DNA of 64,000 nucleotides from Terrimonas_A sp051954695 (GCA_051954695.1 JBQCHL010000011.1:62001-126000); one strand, 5' to 3'. Shown: positions 41,426 through 51,523, counted from the first letter of the stretch. The notes: a model not told the origin generated them from the sequence alone. Translations and numbers: made by a program.

Positions 41426-43864
41426 ATGAGAAAAATCATTTTAGTCTGCTGGGCTATCTGGCAGAGCCTTGTCTTTAATGCAGCCCAAGCCCAATCGAAT
41501 GGAAAGATCTCCGGCCAGGTATTGGGTGTTGATAATAAAGGAATGGAATCAGTCACTGCTGTACTGATGCGGAGCACTGATTCGTCCATTATAAAAACTG
41601 CACTGACAGATGCGGGCGGCTACTTTGTATTCGAAGGGTTATCTAAAAACACTTACCGGCTGCAATTGACCACGACAGGTTATAAAACGTACAGCAGCGA
41701 TGTTCAACTGGATGGGCAGAACATTAACCTGCCACCTATCCAGTTAAAAAAGCAGGAGAAAACGCTGGGCGGGGTGACCGTTACAGCCCGCAAACCCTTT
41801 GTAGAAAAAAAGATTGATCGTACTGTAGTGAATGTTGATGCGCTTATCTCCAATGCCGGAACAACAGCATTGGAAGTGTTGGAAAAATCGCCTGGGGTGC
41901 TCGTAGATCAGAATGGTGTGATCACGCTGAAAGGTAAACAGGGTGTCGTTGTTTTTATAGATGACAAGCCCACGTATCTTTCTGCGGCCGATCTTCAGAA
42001 CTATCTCCGCTCATTACCCTCTTCTGCACTGGAGCAGATCGAACTTATGCCCAACCCTCCAGCCAAGTATGATGCAGCGGGCACAGGAGGTGTAATCAAT
42101 ATCCGCACAAAGAAAAGCAAACTGAGAGGGTTTAACGGTAATCTTAGTCTTAGTTATAACCAGGGAAGTTATGCCCGAAGCAATAACAGCCTTAACATGA
42201 ATTGGCGGCAAAGCAAGTTTAATTTCTTCGCCAATCTGAGTTATAACCGGCAGAATTCTTTTAACGATCTCGATATTAACCGGCGTTATAAAAATGATGA
42301 TGGAAGCACAAAGTCCTACTTCATGCAAAATTCTTTTATCCGCCGGATGGCAAATTCTTTTACCGGCAAGTTAGGAATGGATTACTACCTGGATTCTAAA
42401 ACCACCTGGGGTGTGGTGCTTACAGGTCAATCAAGCAAACCTCATTTCACTAACAACAATGTCAGCAACCTGCTGAATGCCGCTGGGCAAAGAGACTCAA
42501 TGATCAGAGCATTAAGCGATGAAAAACTGAAATTTGAGAATCTTGGGGTTAATCTTAATTACCGGCGCCAGATCGATAAAAGCGGACATGACCTGACATT
42601 CGATCTTGATTATATTAATTATAAAACAAACAATGATCAACTGTTCGATAATGCAAGCTATGACGCCAATGACAATCTGAAAATACAGGACTATCTCAGT
42701 GGAAAACTCCCTACAAAAATTGATATCTATTCAGCAAAAACCGATTACACCAAACCATTGAACGGTGGTTACCGGTTTTCTGCCGGACTGAAAGCCAGTT
42801 ATACCAAAACAGATAACCTGGCGGAATATTATTACACGGTCAACAACAGCACTTCGCCCGATTATGATAAAAGCAACCATTTTATCTATAAAGAAAATAT
42901 CAATGCTGCTTACGTGAACCTGAGCAAGGATTTTGAAAGATTGTCTGTACAACTCGGTCTGCGTTTTGAGAATACAATATCCAAAGGCAATCAACTGGGG
43001 AATGCAGTTAAACCAGATTCTTCTTTCAGCCGTAATTATAACAACTTGTTTCCAACCGTTTACTTTACATATAAACTGGATAGTGCAGCCAATCATCAAC
43101 TGGGGCTTAACTATGGCCGGCGGATCAACCGGCCGGTGTACCGTGACCTGAACCCTTTTATTTCTCCACTGGACAAATTCACTTTTTACGTAGGCAATCC
43201 TTTCTTGAAACCGGCATTTACTGATAACGTGGAATTGTCTTATACTTACAAACAACGTATTACCGCTACGCTCAGTTACGGCAGAACACGGGATGATATG
43301 GGCGAGACCATTGAAATACAGGACGGCACGTATTACAGCAGGCCCGGAAATCTTTCTACTGTTGAAATAAAAAGCTTTTCAATTGACGGCAGCCAGGAAC
43401 TCGCGAAATGGCTTACGATTAATTTATATGGAGAAATGACCAATATACATTCGCGCAGCAATTTTTATACAGGATTGCTGGATACAAAAGGCACTTTCTG
43501 GCTGGTAAGCCCCAATGCCCAATTCAAATTCAACAAGGGCTGGAGTGCAGAGCTCAGCGGCTTTTATCGGACAGATATCACTACCGGGCAGTTCATCTCC
43601 GGTGGCTATGGCCGTGTAAGTGCCGGCGTACAGAAAAAATTATCCCCTGCCGCCACCCTAAAGCTTAATGTCAACGATATTTTTTATACCCAGATCAACA
43701 AAGGAATTATCAATAACCTAGCCCTGACCGATGCTAATTACCACAACAAGTTTGATACAAGGAATTTCGTACTGGCATTCACCTGGCGGTTCGGTAAAAC
43801 GATCGCCGACCAACGGAAGCATAGTGCAACAGGGGCTGAAGCAGAACAAAACAGGGTGAGATAA
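41426..43864 (+). CDS. Outer-membrane beta-barrel protein, paralogue of the gene at 4162
   Basis: An 812-residue outer-membrane protein with the same order of domains as its paralogue: signal peptide (MRKIILVCWAIWQSLVFNAAQAQ), CarboxypepD_reg-like domain (GKISGQVLGVDNKGMESVTAVLM), plug-like part (LEVLEKSPGVLVDQNGVIT...VVVFIDDKPTYLSAADL...IELMPNPPAKYDAAGTGGVINI), then the barrel with LNYGRRINRPVYRDLNPFI. The ATG at 41426 is chosen; 19 residues upstream of it are not signal-like. It lies downstream of the BlaI/BlaR1-type genes and may be regulated by them. No SusD-like partner is near. The ligand is unknown. Confidence 0.88.
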   Translation: MRKIILVCWAIWQSLVFNAAQAQSNGKISGQVLGVDNKGMESVTAVLMRSTDSSIIKTALTDAGGYFVFEGLSKNTYRLQLTTTGYKTYSSDVQLDGQNINLPPIQLKKQEKTLGGVTVTARKPFVEKKIDRTVVNVDALISNAGTTALEVLEKSPGVLVDQNGVITLKGKQGVVVFIDDKPTYLSAADLQNYLRSLPSSALEQIELMPNPPAKYDAAGTGGVINIRTKKSKLRGFNGNLSLSYNQGSYARSNNSLNMNWRQSKFNFFANLSYNRQNSFNDLDINRRYKNDDGSTKSYFMQNSFIRRMANSFTGKLGMDYYLDSKTTWGVVLTGQSSKPHFTNNNVSNLLNAAGQRDSMIRALSDEKLKFENLGVNLNYRRQIDKSGHDLTFDLDYINYKTNNDQLFDNASYDANDNLKIQDYLSGKLPTKIDIYSAKTDYTKPLNGGYRFSAGLKASYTKTDNLAEYYYTVNNSTSPDYDKSNHFIYKENINAAYVNLSKDFERLSVQLGLRFENTISKGNQLGNAVKPDSSFSRNYNNLFPTVYFTYKLDSAANHQLGLNYGRRINRPVYRDLNPFISPLDKFTFYVGNPFLKPAFTDNVELSYTYKQRITATLSYGRTRDDMGETIEIQDGTYYSRPGNLSTVEIKSFSIDGSQELAKWLTINLYGEMTNIHSRSNFYTGLLDTKGTFWLVSPNAQFKFNKGWSAELSGFYRTDITTGQFISGGYGRVSAGVQKKLSPAATLKLNVNDIFYTQINKGIINNLALTDANYHNKFDTRNFVLAFTWRFGKTIADQRKHSATGAEAEQNRVR

Positions 43865-44060
43865 TATATCCGGAAAGCCGGCAACAAGGAGGACGCAAAT
43901 ATGAATGTATAACAGGGCTCTCCAGTCAGACCCAGATAATAAAAAGGCTGCCAGGGATTAAAGGCAATTGCTGAACAGTAGCTATGAAACTCTCGTAAAC
44001 AGAATTATATCCACATAATTCCCACATTTTTAACCACCCTTTGTGTATAAATGGTGCATG

Positions 44061-44082
44061 CCCGGACCGCCTTTTGTCCGGG
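44061..44082 (+). terminator. Hairpin before smc
   Basis: CCCGGAC (44061-44067) pairs exactly with GTCCGGG (44076-44082) with an 8-nt loop and TTTCGCTT after it, 42 nt before the smc start. It is either a weak terminator of the barrel gene 196 nt upstream or a part of the smc leader. Confidence 0.45.
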
Positions 44083-44124
44083 TTTCGCTTATATTCGCCG
44101 CCTGACTTAAAACCTGGAAATACA

Positions 44125-47100
44125 GTGAGACTAAAGAGCTTAGAAATCAAGGGATTCAAGAGTTTTGCGGACAAGACCGTAGTGAATTTTGACGATAATA
44201 TTACGGGCATTGTAGGGCCTAATGGTTGCGGTAAATCCAATATCGTGGACAGCATCCGTTGGGTGATCGGTGAGCAGAAGATCAGCCATCTGAGGAGTGA
44301 GAACCTGGACAGCCTGGTTTTCAACGGCTCCAAAACCCGTAGCGCCAGCGGCCTGGCCGAAGTAAGCCTGACTTTTGAAAACACCAAAAACCTCCTTCCT
44401 ACAGAATTCAGTACCGTTACCATCACCCGCAAATTCTACAAAAGCGGGGAAAGTGAATATCGCCTGAATGATGTGCAATGCCGCCTGAAAGACATCCAGA
44501 ACCTGTTTATGGACACAGGCGTGAGCACAGACAGCTATGCGATCATTGAGTTGGGTATGGTCGACGACCTGATCAAAGACAAAGACAATAGCCGCCGCCG
44601 CATGCTGGAACAGGCTGCCGGCATCAGCATCTATAAAACACGGAAAAAGGAAGCCAAGCAAAAGCTGGATGCCACCGAGCAGGACCTTGCCCGTATCGAA
44701 GACCTTTTATTCGAGATCAACAACCAGTTGAAAGCCCTGGAAAGCCAGGCGCGCAAAGCAGAGAAATATCACGAGATCAAGAAAGATTACCGTGAAGTGA
44801 GTATAGAGCTGGCCAAAGCCGCCCTGGAAGGATTTAACCTCACCTATAAAGAACTCAATGAACAGCAGGAAATAGAGACTGATAAGCGCGTGCGCATGGA
44901 AGCAGAGATCGCTACCGAGGAAGCAGCGCTCGAACAGGAGAAAGTTGGGTTTATTGAAAAGGAAAGGGCGTTGCAAAGCATGCAGTACGCCTATAATGAA
45001 TTGGTGCAACAGGTGAGGACCCGTGAAAACGAAAAGAACCTGGCTGCCCAACGTCTCGAATACCTGCGTGAGCGGGAAACAAGCCTGAAGCAGTTTTTAC
45101 AAAAAGCAGAAGGGCAACTGAAAGGTATTGATGAAAGCATCGGCTTCACCAAACTGCAACTGGAAGAGGAAGTGAAAGGATTGAGCGGCCTCACTGAACA
45201 ATTGCAGCAATTGCAAAACGAAGCGGCCCTGAAACGGGATGTCCTGGATGAGAACCGCCGCATGGTAGACAGCCTGCGCAATGAATACCAGCAGGTGCAA
45301 CGCAACCAGTTTGACGCAGAAAAGAAAGTAGCCGTAGCAGATACTTCTGTTCAGAACCTGCAACGTGCCATCAACCAGATAGAAGAAGAACGTGTACAGC
45401 GGGAAGCGCAGCGCCAGCAACTGGACAGTGAGCGCCTGCTGAAAGAAAAAGAACTGGAGATCAAAAAAGTGGACCTGGAGCAATTACAACGCCACCAGGA
45501 AAACACTAAAGAACAGATCCTGCAAACACAGGGAATACTCGACAGCCTCCGTAATGAACTGGCTGAGGAAAACCGTAAGCTGGACGCAAAGAAAAACGAA
45601 CACGATCTGCTGAAAAGCATGATCGATAGCATGGAAGGCTATCCTGACAGTGTGAAATTCCTGCACAACAATAGCAACTGGAATCACACTTCGCCTATCC
45701 TTTCTGATATTTTATACGTAAAAGAAGAATACCGTACAGCACTGGAAAATGTGCTGGAACCTTATCTCAGCTACTATGTCGTGAACAATTTGCAGGAAGG
45801 CCTGCAAGCCGTTCATCTGCTTGATGAGAACAAAAAAGGGAAAGCGAACTTCTTTTTGCTCGATAAAGTAAATGGTAATGATACTCCCGGCACTTCACAT
45901 CAACTGGAAGGCGGTATACCTGCCCTGAGCGTGGTGGAAGTGGACGACAAATACCGTAAGCTGGCAGAGCATCTGCTGGGCAATGTGTATATTGCCGACA
46001 ACGATGGTGTGCTGGCCAACAGCAATGGCTTTGTAGTGATCGAGAAAACGGGCAAGTATGTGAAAGGCAGGTATTCACTTACAGGTGGAAGCGTTGGCCT
46101 GATCGAAGGAAAAAAGATCGGCCGTGCAAAGAACCTGGAGAAATTACAGGATGATATTGCTGCACAGGATTCTGTAGTAGAAAGACTGCGCAGTGACATA
46201 CAATCCCGCCATAATGAAGTGATCGCATTTAATGAAGACCTGCGCGAAACAGCTTTACGCGAAACAGAACGCGAGATACAGCAACTGACCAACCAGGTAT
46301 TTGCCCTGCACAACAAACTGGAAAACCTGCATTCCATGCAGGCCAGCAGCCAGCAGCGCCTGGAAGAACTGAATGGCCAGATGCAGCAAACATATCAGTC
46401 AGTAGAAGGCGTACGCAAACAGCTGGCTGAATACAATGAAGAGTTGCAGGCTTACACTTCCCGACTGGAAGAGGCCAATGAAAGCTTCCGTGCGGCTGAA
46501 TCAGGTTATAACGAAGCAACACAGCAATACAACGAGTTCAACCTGAACGTGACCAAGCAGCAAAGCAAGATCAATGCATTGAAGCAGGAACTGGATTTCA
46601 AGAGCAATCAATTGCAGGACCTGCATCAGCAGGTGGAAAATAATACCACCAGCCTTACTGATACTACGTCCAGCATTGAACAATCCGCCACTTCATTGAA
46701 AGACATTGAAGAAGGTTTGATTGATCTGATCCGTAAGAGGGAAGAAGACCAGCAGGTATTGAATGAAGCCGACCAGGCTTATTATAATGTGCGTAACCAG
46801 CTCAGCGAAAAAGAAAGCGAGCTGCGCCACAAGGTAAAAGAAAAAGAACAGGTAGAGCATTTGCTGGCTGCCATTAAGGATAAACTGAATGAACTGAAAC
46901 TGCAACTGGCCGGTACCAAGGAAAGATTGAATGTGGAGTTCCGCATACAGTTGGAAGATATTCTTGATCAGGCCCGCACTTCAGAGACCAGTCTTGAAGA
47001 TCTCCAGGAAAAAGCGGACAGGATGAAGAAACGCCTGGAAAACCTGGGAGAAGTGAACCCTACAGCTATCGAAGCATTCACTGAAATGAAGAAACGCTAT

Positions 47101-47661
47101 GAGTTCATTGTAGAGCAGAAGAATGACCTGGTGAATGCGAAAGACAGTTTATTAAAAACAATTGAAGAAGTAGAAGCAACTGCCAACCAGAAATTCCTGG
47201 ATACATTCAATTCTGTAAAAGAGAATTTCATTAAGGTATTCAAAACCCTGTTTACCGAGGATGATCATTGCGACCTCGTACTGGAAAATCCTGAGAACCT
47301 GGCAGAGACAGGCATTGAAGTAATTGCCCGTCCTAAAGGTAAACGTCCTACTTCACTGACACAGTTGAGCGGTGGAGAGAGAACATTGACGGCTACAGCA
47401 TTGCTGTTCGCGATCTACCTGATCAAACCAGCTCCGTTCTGTATCCTCGATGAGGTGGATGCCCCGCTGGATGATGCGAACGTGGGCAAGTTTACAAATA
47501 TGATCAGGCAGTTTAGTGATAACTCACAGTTCATCATTGTTACGCACAATAAAACAACCATGAGCACCGTGGACGTGATTTATGGTGTGACGATGCAGGA
47601 GCCTGGGGTGAGTAAACTGGTGAGTGTGGACTTTAGAAATCTAAATAGCAATGCTAATTAA
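44125..47661 (+). CDS. smc: Chromosome segregation ATPase SMC
   Basis: A 1178-residue condensin subunit that organises and segregates the chromosome. The head N-terminal part starts at the GTG at 44125 (RLKSLEIKGFKSFADKTVVNFD) with Walker A GPNGCGKSN. Long coiled coils at about 170-500 and 670-1000 flank a hinge (GYPDSVKFLHNN ... GRYSLTGGSVGLIEGKKIG). The C-terminal head part has the ABC signature QLSGGERTLTATALLFA, Walker B CILDEVDAPLDDANV and a switch His in FIIVTHNKTTM. Reading from further upstream (44041) adds residues unlike SMC. No scpA or scpB lie in the window. The gene is convergent with valS, with a shared terminator between them. Confidence 0.97.
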   Translation: MRLKSLEIKGFKSFADKTVVNFDDNITGIVGPNGCGKSNIVDSIRWVIGEQKISHLRSENLDSLVFNGSKTRSASGLAEVSLTFENTKNLLPTEFSTVTITRKFYKSGESEYRLNDVQCRLKDIQNLFMDTGVSTDSYAIIELGMVDDLIKDKDNSRRRMLEQAAGISIYKTRKKEAKQKLDATEQDLARIEDLLFEINNQLKALESQARKAEKYHEIKKDYREVSIELAKAALEGFNLTYKELNEQQEIETDKRVRMEAEIATEEAALEQEKVGFIEKERALQSMQYAYNELVQQVRTRENEKNLAAQRLEYLRERETSLKQFLQKAEGQLKGIDESIGFTKLQLEEEVKGLSGLTEQLQQLQNEAALKRDVLDENRRMVDSLRNEYQQVQRNQFDAEKKVAVADTSVQNLQRAINQIEEERVQREAQRQQLDSERLLKEKELEIKKVDLEQLQRHQENTKEQILQTQGILDSLRNELAEENRKLDAKKNEHDLLKSMIDSMEGYPDSVKFLHNNSNWNHTSPILSDILYVKEEYRTALENVLEPYLSYYVVNNLQEGLQAVHLLDENKKGKANFFLLDKVNGNDTPGTSHQLEGGIPALSVVEVDDKYRKLAEHLLGNVYIADNDGVLANSNGFVVIEKTGKYVKGRYSLTGGSVGLIEGKKIGRAKNLEKLQDDIAAQDSVVERLRSDIQSRHNEVIAFNEDLRETALRETEREIQQLTNQVFALHNKLENLHSMQASSQQRLEELNGQMQQTYQSVEGVRKQLAEYNEELQAYTSRLEEANESFRAAESGYNEATQQYNEFNLNVTKQQSKINALKQELDFKSNQLQDLHQQVENNTTSLTDTTSSIEQSATSLKDIEEGLIDLIRKREEDQQVLNEADQAYYNVRNQLSEKESELRHKVKEKEQVEHLLAAIKDKLNELKLQLAGTKERLNVEFRIQLEDILDQARTSETSLEDLQEKADRMKKRLENLGEVNPTAIEAFTEMKKRYEFIVEQKNDLVNAKDSLLKTIEEVEATANQKFLDTFNSVKENFIKVFKTLFTEDDHCDLVLENPENLAETGIEVIARPKGKRPTSLTQLSGGERTLTATALLFAIYLIKPAPFCILDEVDAPLDDANVGKFTNMIRQFSDNSQFIIVTHNKTTMSTVDVIYGVTMQEPGVSKLVSVDFRNLNSNAN

Positions 47662-47710
47662 AAGTACGAATGACACCAACTAAAGCACGAATGGTGCGAA
47701 CTGAATAAAG

Positions 47711-47743
47711 AAAAAGCCCCGCAAGATAATTGCGGGGCTTTTT
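47711..47743. terminator. Bidirectional terminator between smc and valS
   Basis: AAAAAGCCCCGCAA (47711-47724) is the exact reverse complement of 47730-47743 with a 5-nt loop. T-runs lie on both strands, serving both convergent genes. Confidence 0.93.
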
Positions 47744-47746
47744 CTT

Positions 47747-50362
47747 TTATAGAGAAGCGAGGCTTTCTTCGATAATTTTTATCTTGTCTTCTGCATCTGC
47801 TTTTTTCTTCCGTTCTATTTCTACTACTTCAGGTTTGGCATTACTGACAAACTTTTCATTGCTGAGTTTCTTCTCTACGGAAACAAGGAATCCTTTGAGG
47901 TAGTCCAGGTCTTTTTCCAGCTGCGCACGTTGCGCGGTTGTGTCAAGTACCGTAGTGGTCTCGATAAAGAATTTATCCTTTTGCACTACCACCGTGATCG
48001 TGTTGCTGACAGGAGCAGTAGTATAAGCAATGGCTTCTGCATTTACCTGTTTGGCTAAAATGGATTCGATAGAAGAATACAGGGCCGGTTCTGCAGTAAG
48101 AATATGCAGGCGGATGGTTTCTTTGGGCTTTAACTGGGCCTTATTGCGTGCATCCCGGATGGAAGAGATCACTTCTTTCAGCAAGGTAGCTGTTTGGAGG
48201 ATGCTTGCATCCGGTGTAGCAGCAGCCGGATAAAGTTTCACCGTAAGATCATCTTTCTGCTCTTTCAATTGATGATAGATCTCTTCTGTAATAAAAGGCA
48301 TGAAGGGATGCAGCAATTGCATCAGGTCTTCAAAAAAGCTGACAGTTTTGCTGTATACTTCAGCATCGATAGGTTGTTCAAAACCGGGTTTTACCCATTC
48401 AAGATACCAGGAACAGAAATCATCCCAGATCAATGAGTAAATGGTTTTTAATGATTCGCTCAGGCGGAAATCCTTGAATTGCTCGTCCAGTTGCAGGCGC
48501 GCTTCATTCAGGCGGTTTTCCATCCAGGTAACTGCAAAATTTGTTTTGCCTTTATCCTGGTCTTTTGCCTGGCGGCCTTCCCACATTTTTACAAGTTTGA
48601 GCGCATTCCAGATCTTATTGATGAAGAAAGAACCTTGTTCATTGCTGCTTTCATCCCAGAGCAGATCATTACCGGCAGGAGAGGAGATCATGATGCCAAA
48701 GCGGGTGGCATCGGCTCCATATTGATCAATCAATGCGAGAAGGTCGGGCGAATTGCCCAGGCTCTTGCTCATCTTTCTTCCCTGCTTATCTCTTACAATA
48801 CCCGTGAAATATACTTCGTTGAATGGCTTTTCATGTTTGTATTCAAACCCTGCCATTATCATCCGTGCTACCCAGAAGAAAATGATCTCAGGGGCTGTCA
48901 CGAGCGTATTGGTAGGATAGTAGTATTTGATATCAGCGTTGCCGGGATCGCTGTATCCTTTGAACACTTCAAAGGGCCAGAGCCAGCTGCTGAACCACGT
49001 ATCGAGACAATCTTCATCCTGTTTTACTTCTTCCAGCTTTAAAGACGGAAGTTTAGCTTTCAGTTCCTGCCAGGCTTTTTCCTGCGTGTCGGTCACTGCA
49101 AAAGAACCATCCGGTGCATACCAGGCTGGTATCTGTTGCCCCCACCAAAGTTGGCGGCTGATGCACCAGTCTTTGATATTCTCCATCCAGTGACGGTAAA
49201 GGTTTTTGAATTTTGGAGGAAAGAATTTGATCTCTTCATCCATCACTGCTTTTAATGCAGGGCTGTAGATCTTTTTCATATCGATCCACCATTGCAGGGA
49301 AAGGCGGGGTTCAACTACTACATCAGTACGTTCGCTATAGCCGACCTCGCTGGTATAGTCTTCAATCTTTTCAAGGCTGCCTGCGGCTTCCAGCAGTGGG
49401 ATGATCTTTTTCCTTGCATCAAAGCGGTCTTCGCCAACCAGGATCTGCGCATCGGCATTCAGTGTGCCGTCATCATTTAAAATATCGATCACTTCCAGGT
49501 TGTGCTTTTGGCCAAGCTGGTTATCGTTCATATCGTGGGCCGGTGTCACTTTCAATGCACCGGTGCCGAAGTCCATCGTAACATATTCATCCGTGATAAT
49601 GGGAATACGGCGATTGATCAGGGGAACGATCGCGAATTTGCCATGCAGGTCTTTATAGCGTTCATCATTGGGATGGACACAGATAGCTGTATCGCCCATG
49701 ATGGTTTCGGGGCGAACGGTGGCGATCACTACAAAACGGTCAGTGCCCTCGATTGCATAACGGATATGGTAAAGTTTTTGAACAGTTTCCTTGCGGATCA
49801 CTTCTTCATCGCTCAATGCAGTTTTGGCCTTTACATCCCAGTTGATCATCCGTTTGCCGCGATAGATGAATCCTTTGTTGTAAAGGTCAATGAACACACT
49901 GATCACCGACTGGTAATAATGCGGGTCCATGGTGAACGTGGTGCGGTCCCAATCAAGACTACAGCCCATTTTTTTCAGTTGCTGCAGGATGATGCCGCCG
50001 TATTTGTCTTTCCATTCCCAGGCATATTTCAGGAATTCTTCCCGGCTAAGGGATGATTTGGCAATACCTCGTTCGCGCAGCATCTGTACCACTTTGGCTT
50101 CAGTGGCAATGGAAGCGTGGTCAGTACCGGGAACCCAGCAGGCGTTTTTACCCTGCATGCGGGCGCGGCGCACCAGGATGTCCTGGATAGTATTATTGAG
50201 ACAGTGGCCCATGTGGAGCACACCGGTAACGTTGGGAGGGGGGATCACCACGGTATAAGGCTCGCGGGAATCGGGTTTGCTATTGAAATATCGCTTGTCC
50301 AGCCAATGCTGGTACCACTTGAGTTCGGCGGATTGGTGGTCGAAATTCTTGGTCAGTTCCAT
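47747..50362 (-). CDS. valS: Valine--tRNA ligase
   Basis: An 871-residue class I aminoacyl-tRNA synthetase that charges tRNA-Val. Motifs in order: PPPNVTGVLHMGHCLNN (HIGH), editing domain with ATVRPETIMGDTAICVHP and FGTGALKVTPAHDMND, CISRQLWWGQQIPAWY, and GRKMSKSLGNSPD (KMSKS). The anticodon-binding domain is followed by a C-terminal coiled coil (RAQLEKDLDYLKGFLVSVEKKLSNEKF). Length and start are normal. Two tRNA-Val genes with different anticodons lie in the same window (52781 and 61706). The gene is transcribed alone, from a region containing CGGGAGT repeats. Confidence 0.97.
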   Translation of the reverse strand: MELTKNFDHQSAELKWYQHWLDKRYFNSKPDSREPYTVVIPPPNVTGVLHMGHCLNNTIQDILVRRARMQGKNACWVPGTDHASIATEAKVVQMLRERGIAKSSLSREEFLKYAWEWKDKYGGIILQQLKKMGCSLDWDRTTFTMDPHYYQSVISVFIDLYNKGFIYRGKRMINWDVKAKTALSDEEVIRKETVQKLYHIRYAIEGTDRFVVIATVRPETIMGDTAICVHPNDERYKDLHGKFAIVPLINRRIPIITDEYVTMDFGTGALKVTPAHDMNDNQLGQKHNLEVIDILNDDGTLNADAQILVGEDRFDARKKIIPLLEAAGSLEKIEDYTSEVGYSERTDVVVEPRLSLQWWIDMKKIYSPALKAVMDEEIKFFPPKFKNLYRHWMENIKDWCISRQLWWGQQIPAWYAPDGSFAVTDTQEKAWQELKAKLPSLKLEEVKQDEDCLDTWFSSWLWPFEVFKGYSDPGNADIKYYYPTNTLVTAPEIIFFWVARMIMAGFEYKHEKPFNEVYFTGIVRDKQGRKMSKSLGNSPDLLALIDQYGADATRFGIMISSPAGNDLLWDESSNEQGSFFINKIWNALKLVKMWEGRQAKDQDKGKTNFAVTWMENRLNEARLQLDEQFKDFRLSESLKTIYSLIWDDFCSWYLEWVKPGFEQPIDAEVYSKTVSFFEDLMQLLHPFMPFITEEIYHQLKEQKDDLTVKLYPAAATPDASILQTATLLKEVISSIRDARNKAQLKPKETIRLHILTAEPALYSSIESILAKQVNAEAIAYTTAPVSNTITVVVQKDKFFIETTTVLDTTAQRAQLEKDLDYLKGFLVSVEKKLSNEKFVSNAKPEVVEIERKKKADAEDKIKIIEESLASL

Positions 50363-50706
50363 ACGGCGGCAAAGGTAAGAAATAGAGTCGGGAGTCTGTA
50401 GCCGGGAGTCAGGAGTTGGGACAGAAAGATGGTTGAAATTGTATGCCGGTTTATGGTGGGGCAGCTGTTTCAGGCAGGTGGGGCGGAGAAATTTGGTTTG
50501 CTGAAGCGAGCTAAAAAATAGAGCGGGCTATTGTGAAAGTATAAGGCCGATTCAATATCTTCAAGTAGATGAAAAGTGCTGCCAAATGGTGAGTAGAATT
50601 ACCGGACGATGAAGTGAGTGACACAACAGGTGATGAGAGTAGCAATGCAGCCGGGTTAATAAGAAAAAACATGATGTCGTTTTTGCGACATTGAAAATTA
50701 ATTGAT
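50363..50706. other. Intergenic region between valS and the esterase gene
   Basis: 344 nt between divergent genes. The part near valS holds CGGGAGT repeats (50386-50418). The remainder is purine-rich (many AGTGAG and GAGTAG words), without a long ORF, clear promoter or hairpin that I could support. Confidence 0.5.
50386..50418. repeat. Short direct repeats of GGGAGTC type
   Basis: AGTCGGGAGTCTGTAGCCGG, then GAGTCAGGAGT: three imperfect copies of (C)GGGAGTC within 33 nt, directly upstream of valS. The same word forms the arms of the inverted repeat at 6612-6722, so it is a dispersed element of this genome. Confidence 0.55.
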
Positions 50707-51438
50707 ATGAAAAGATCCCTGACTTCCTGGTACAGTCCTTCCCTGCAGAAGGAAATGCCTGTTGCTACCTATGGTGATTTTGGTTTTGCTTTATTGCTGG
50801 TCCCTACCGCGGCAGCCGATTACCTGGAGTATGAGCGTTTTCAGTTGCTGGATTCGCTGGCGCCTTTTATTGACAGTGGCAAAGTGAAAGTGTACTCGAT
50901 TGATAGTATAAACAGGGAGAGTTGGATGAATGACCAGGCAGATCCCTGGTATAAATCGACGCGGCATCAGCAGTGGAATGATTATGTGTATAATGAAGTG
51001 GTGCCTTTTATCCGTAATAGCAGCAGCTGGCAAACGCCGATCATTACCTGTGGCGCTTCATTCGGGGCATTGCATAGCATGAATTTGTTTTTGAAACGTC
51101 CTGATCTGATCAATGGAGTGATTGCAATGAGCGGGGTGTACAATCTGATGGAGTATACCAAGGGGCATTATGATGATAATGTATATTTCAATAGTCCGGC
51201 GCATTATATTTCCAATTTAACGGACCATCATGTGCTGGAGCAGATAAGAAGCAGCAAGCATATCCATATTTTAAGCGGGCGCGGTGCGCATGAGGACCCG
51301 GATGCGGCAGGGCATTTTGCGAAGCAGTTGTATGATAAGAATATATGGTATGAGCTGGATATCTGGGGCACGGAGTGGCCGCATGACTGGCCGACCTGGA
51401 GGGCGATGTTGCCTCATTATTTGGGAACACGGTTTTAA
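50707..51438 (+). CDS. Esterase-D-like alpha/beta hydrolase
   Basis: A 243-residue soluble protein of the putative esterase family (PF00756 type). The nucleophile elbow is ITCGASFGALHSMN; the acid and His of the triad are likely in HILSGRGAHEDPDAAG and TEWPHDWPTWRAMLPHYL. It has no signal peptide, so it is probably cytoplasmic. Several tryptophans and tyrosines in the lid region (WMNDQADPWYKSTRHQQW) are typical of this branch. It stands alone: a 344-nt gap upstream and a palindromic terminator downstream. The substrate is unknown. Confidence 0.85.
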   Translation: MKRSLTSWYSPSLQKEMPVATYGDFGFALLLVPTAAADYLEYERFQLLDSLAPFIDSGKVKVYSIDSINRESWMNDQADPWYKSTRHQQWNDYVYNEVVPFIRNSSSWQTPIITCGASFGALHSMNLFLKRPDLINGVIAMSGVYNLMEYTKGHYDDNVYFNSPAHYISNLTDHHVLEQIRSSKHIHILSGRGAHEDPDAAGHFAKQLYDKNIWYELDIWGTEWPHDWPTWRAMLPHYLGTRF

Positions 51439-51448
51439 AAGATAAATG

Positions 51449-51523
51449 TATCGCCAGCGGCGCAAAGCTCACGCAAAGAACGCCACGTTGCGGCCGTTGC
51501 GAAACTTTTTGCCCCTGGCGATA
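51449..51523. repeat. CGCAAAG-type palindrome, probable bidirectional terminator
   Basis: TATCGCCAG (51449-51457) pairs exactly with CTGGCGATA (51515-51523), and GGCGCAAAG (51459-51467) pairs imperfectly with CTTTTTGCC (51505-51513). A CGCAAAG unit is repeated inside the left arm. It lies between the convergent esterase and aat genes. A related element is at 63492-63587. Confidence 0.75.

Noticed and set aside
44041..44124. 28-residue N-terminal extension of SMC
   Set aside because: It contains the hairpin at 44061-44082 and is unlike SMC; the GTG at 44125 gives the usual RLKSLEIKGFKSF start.
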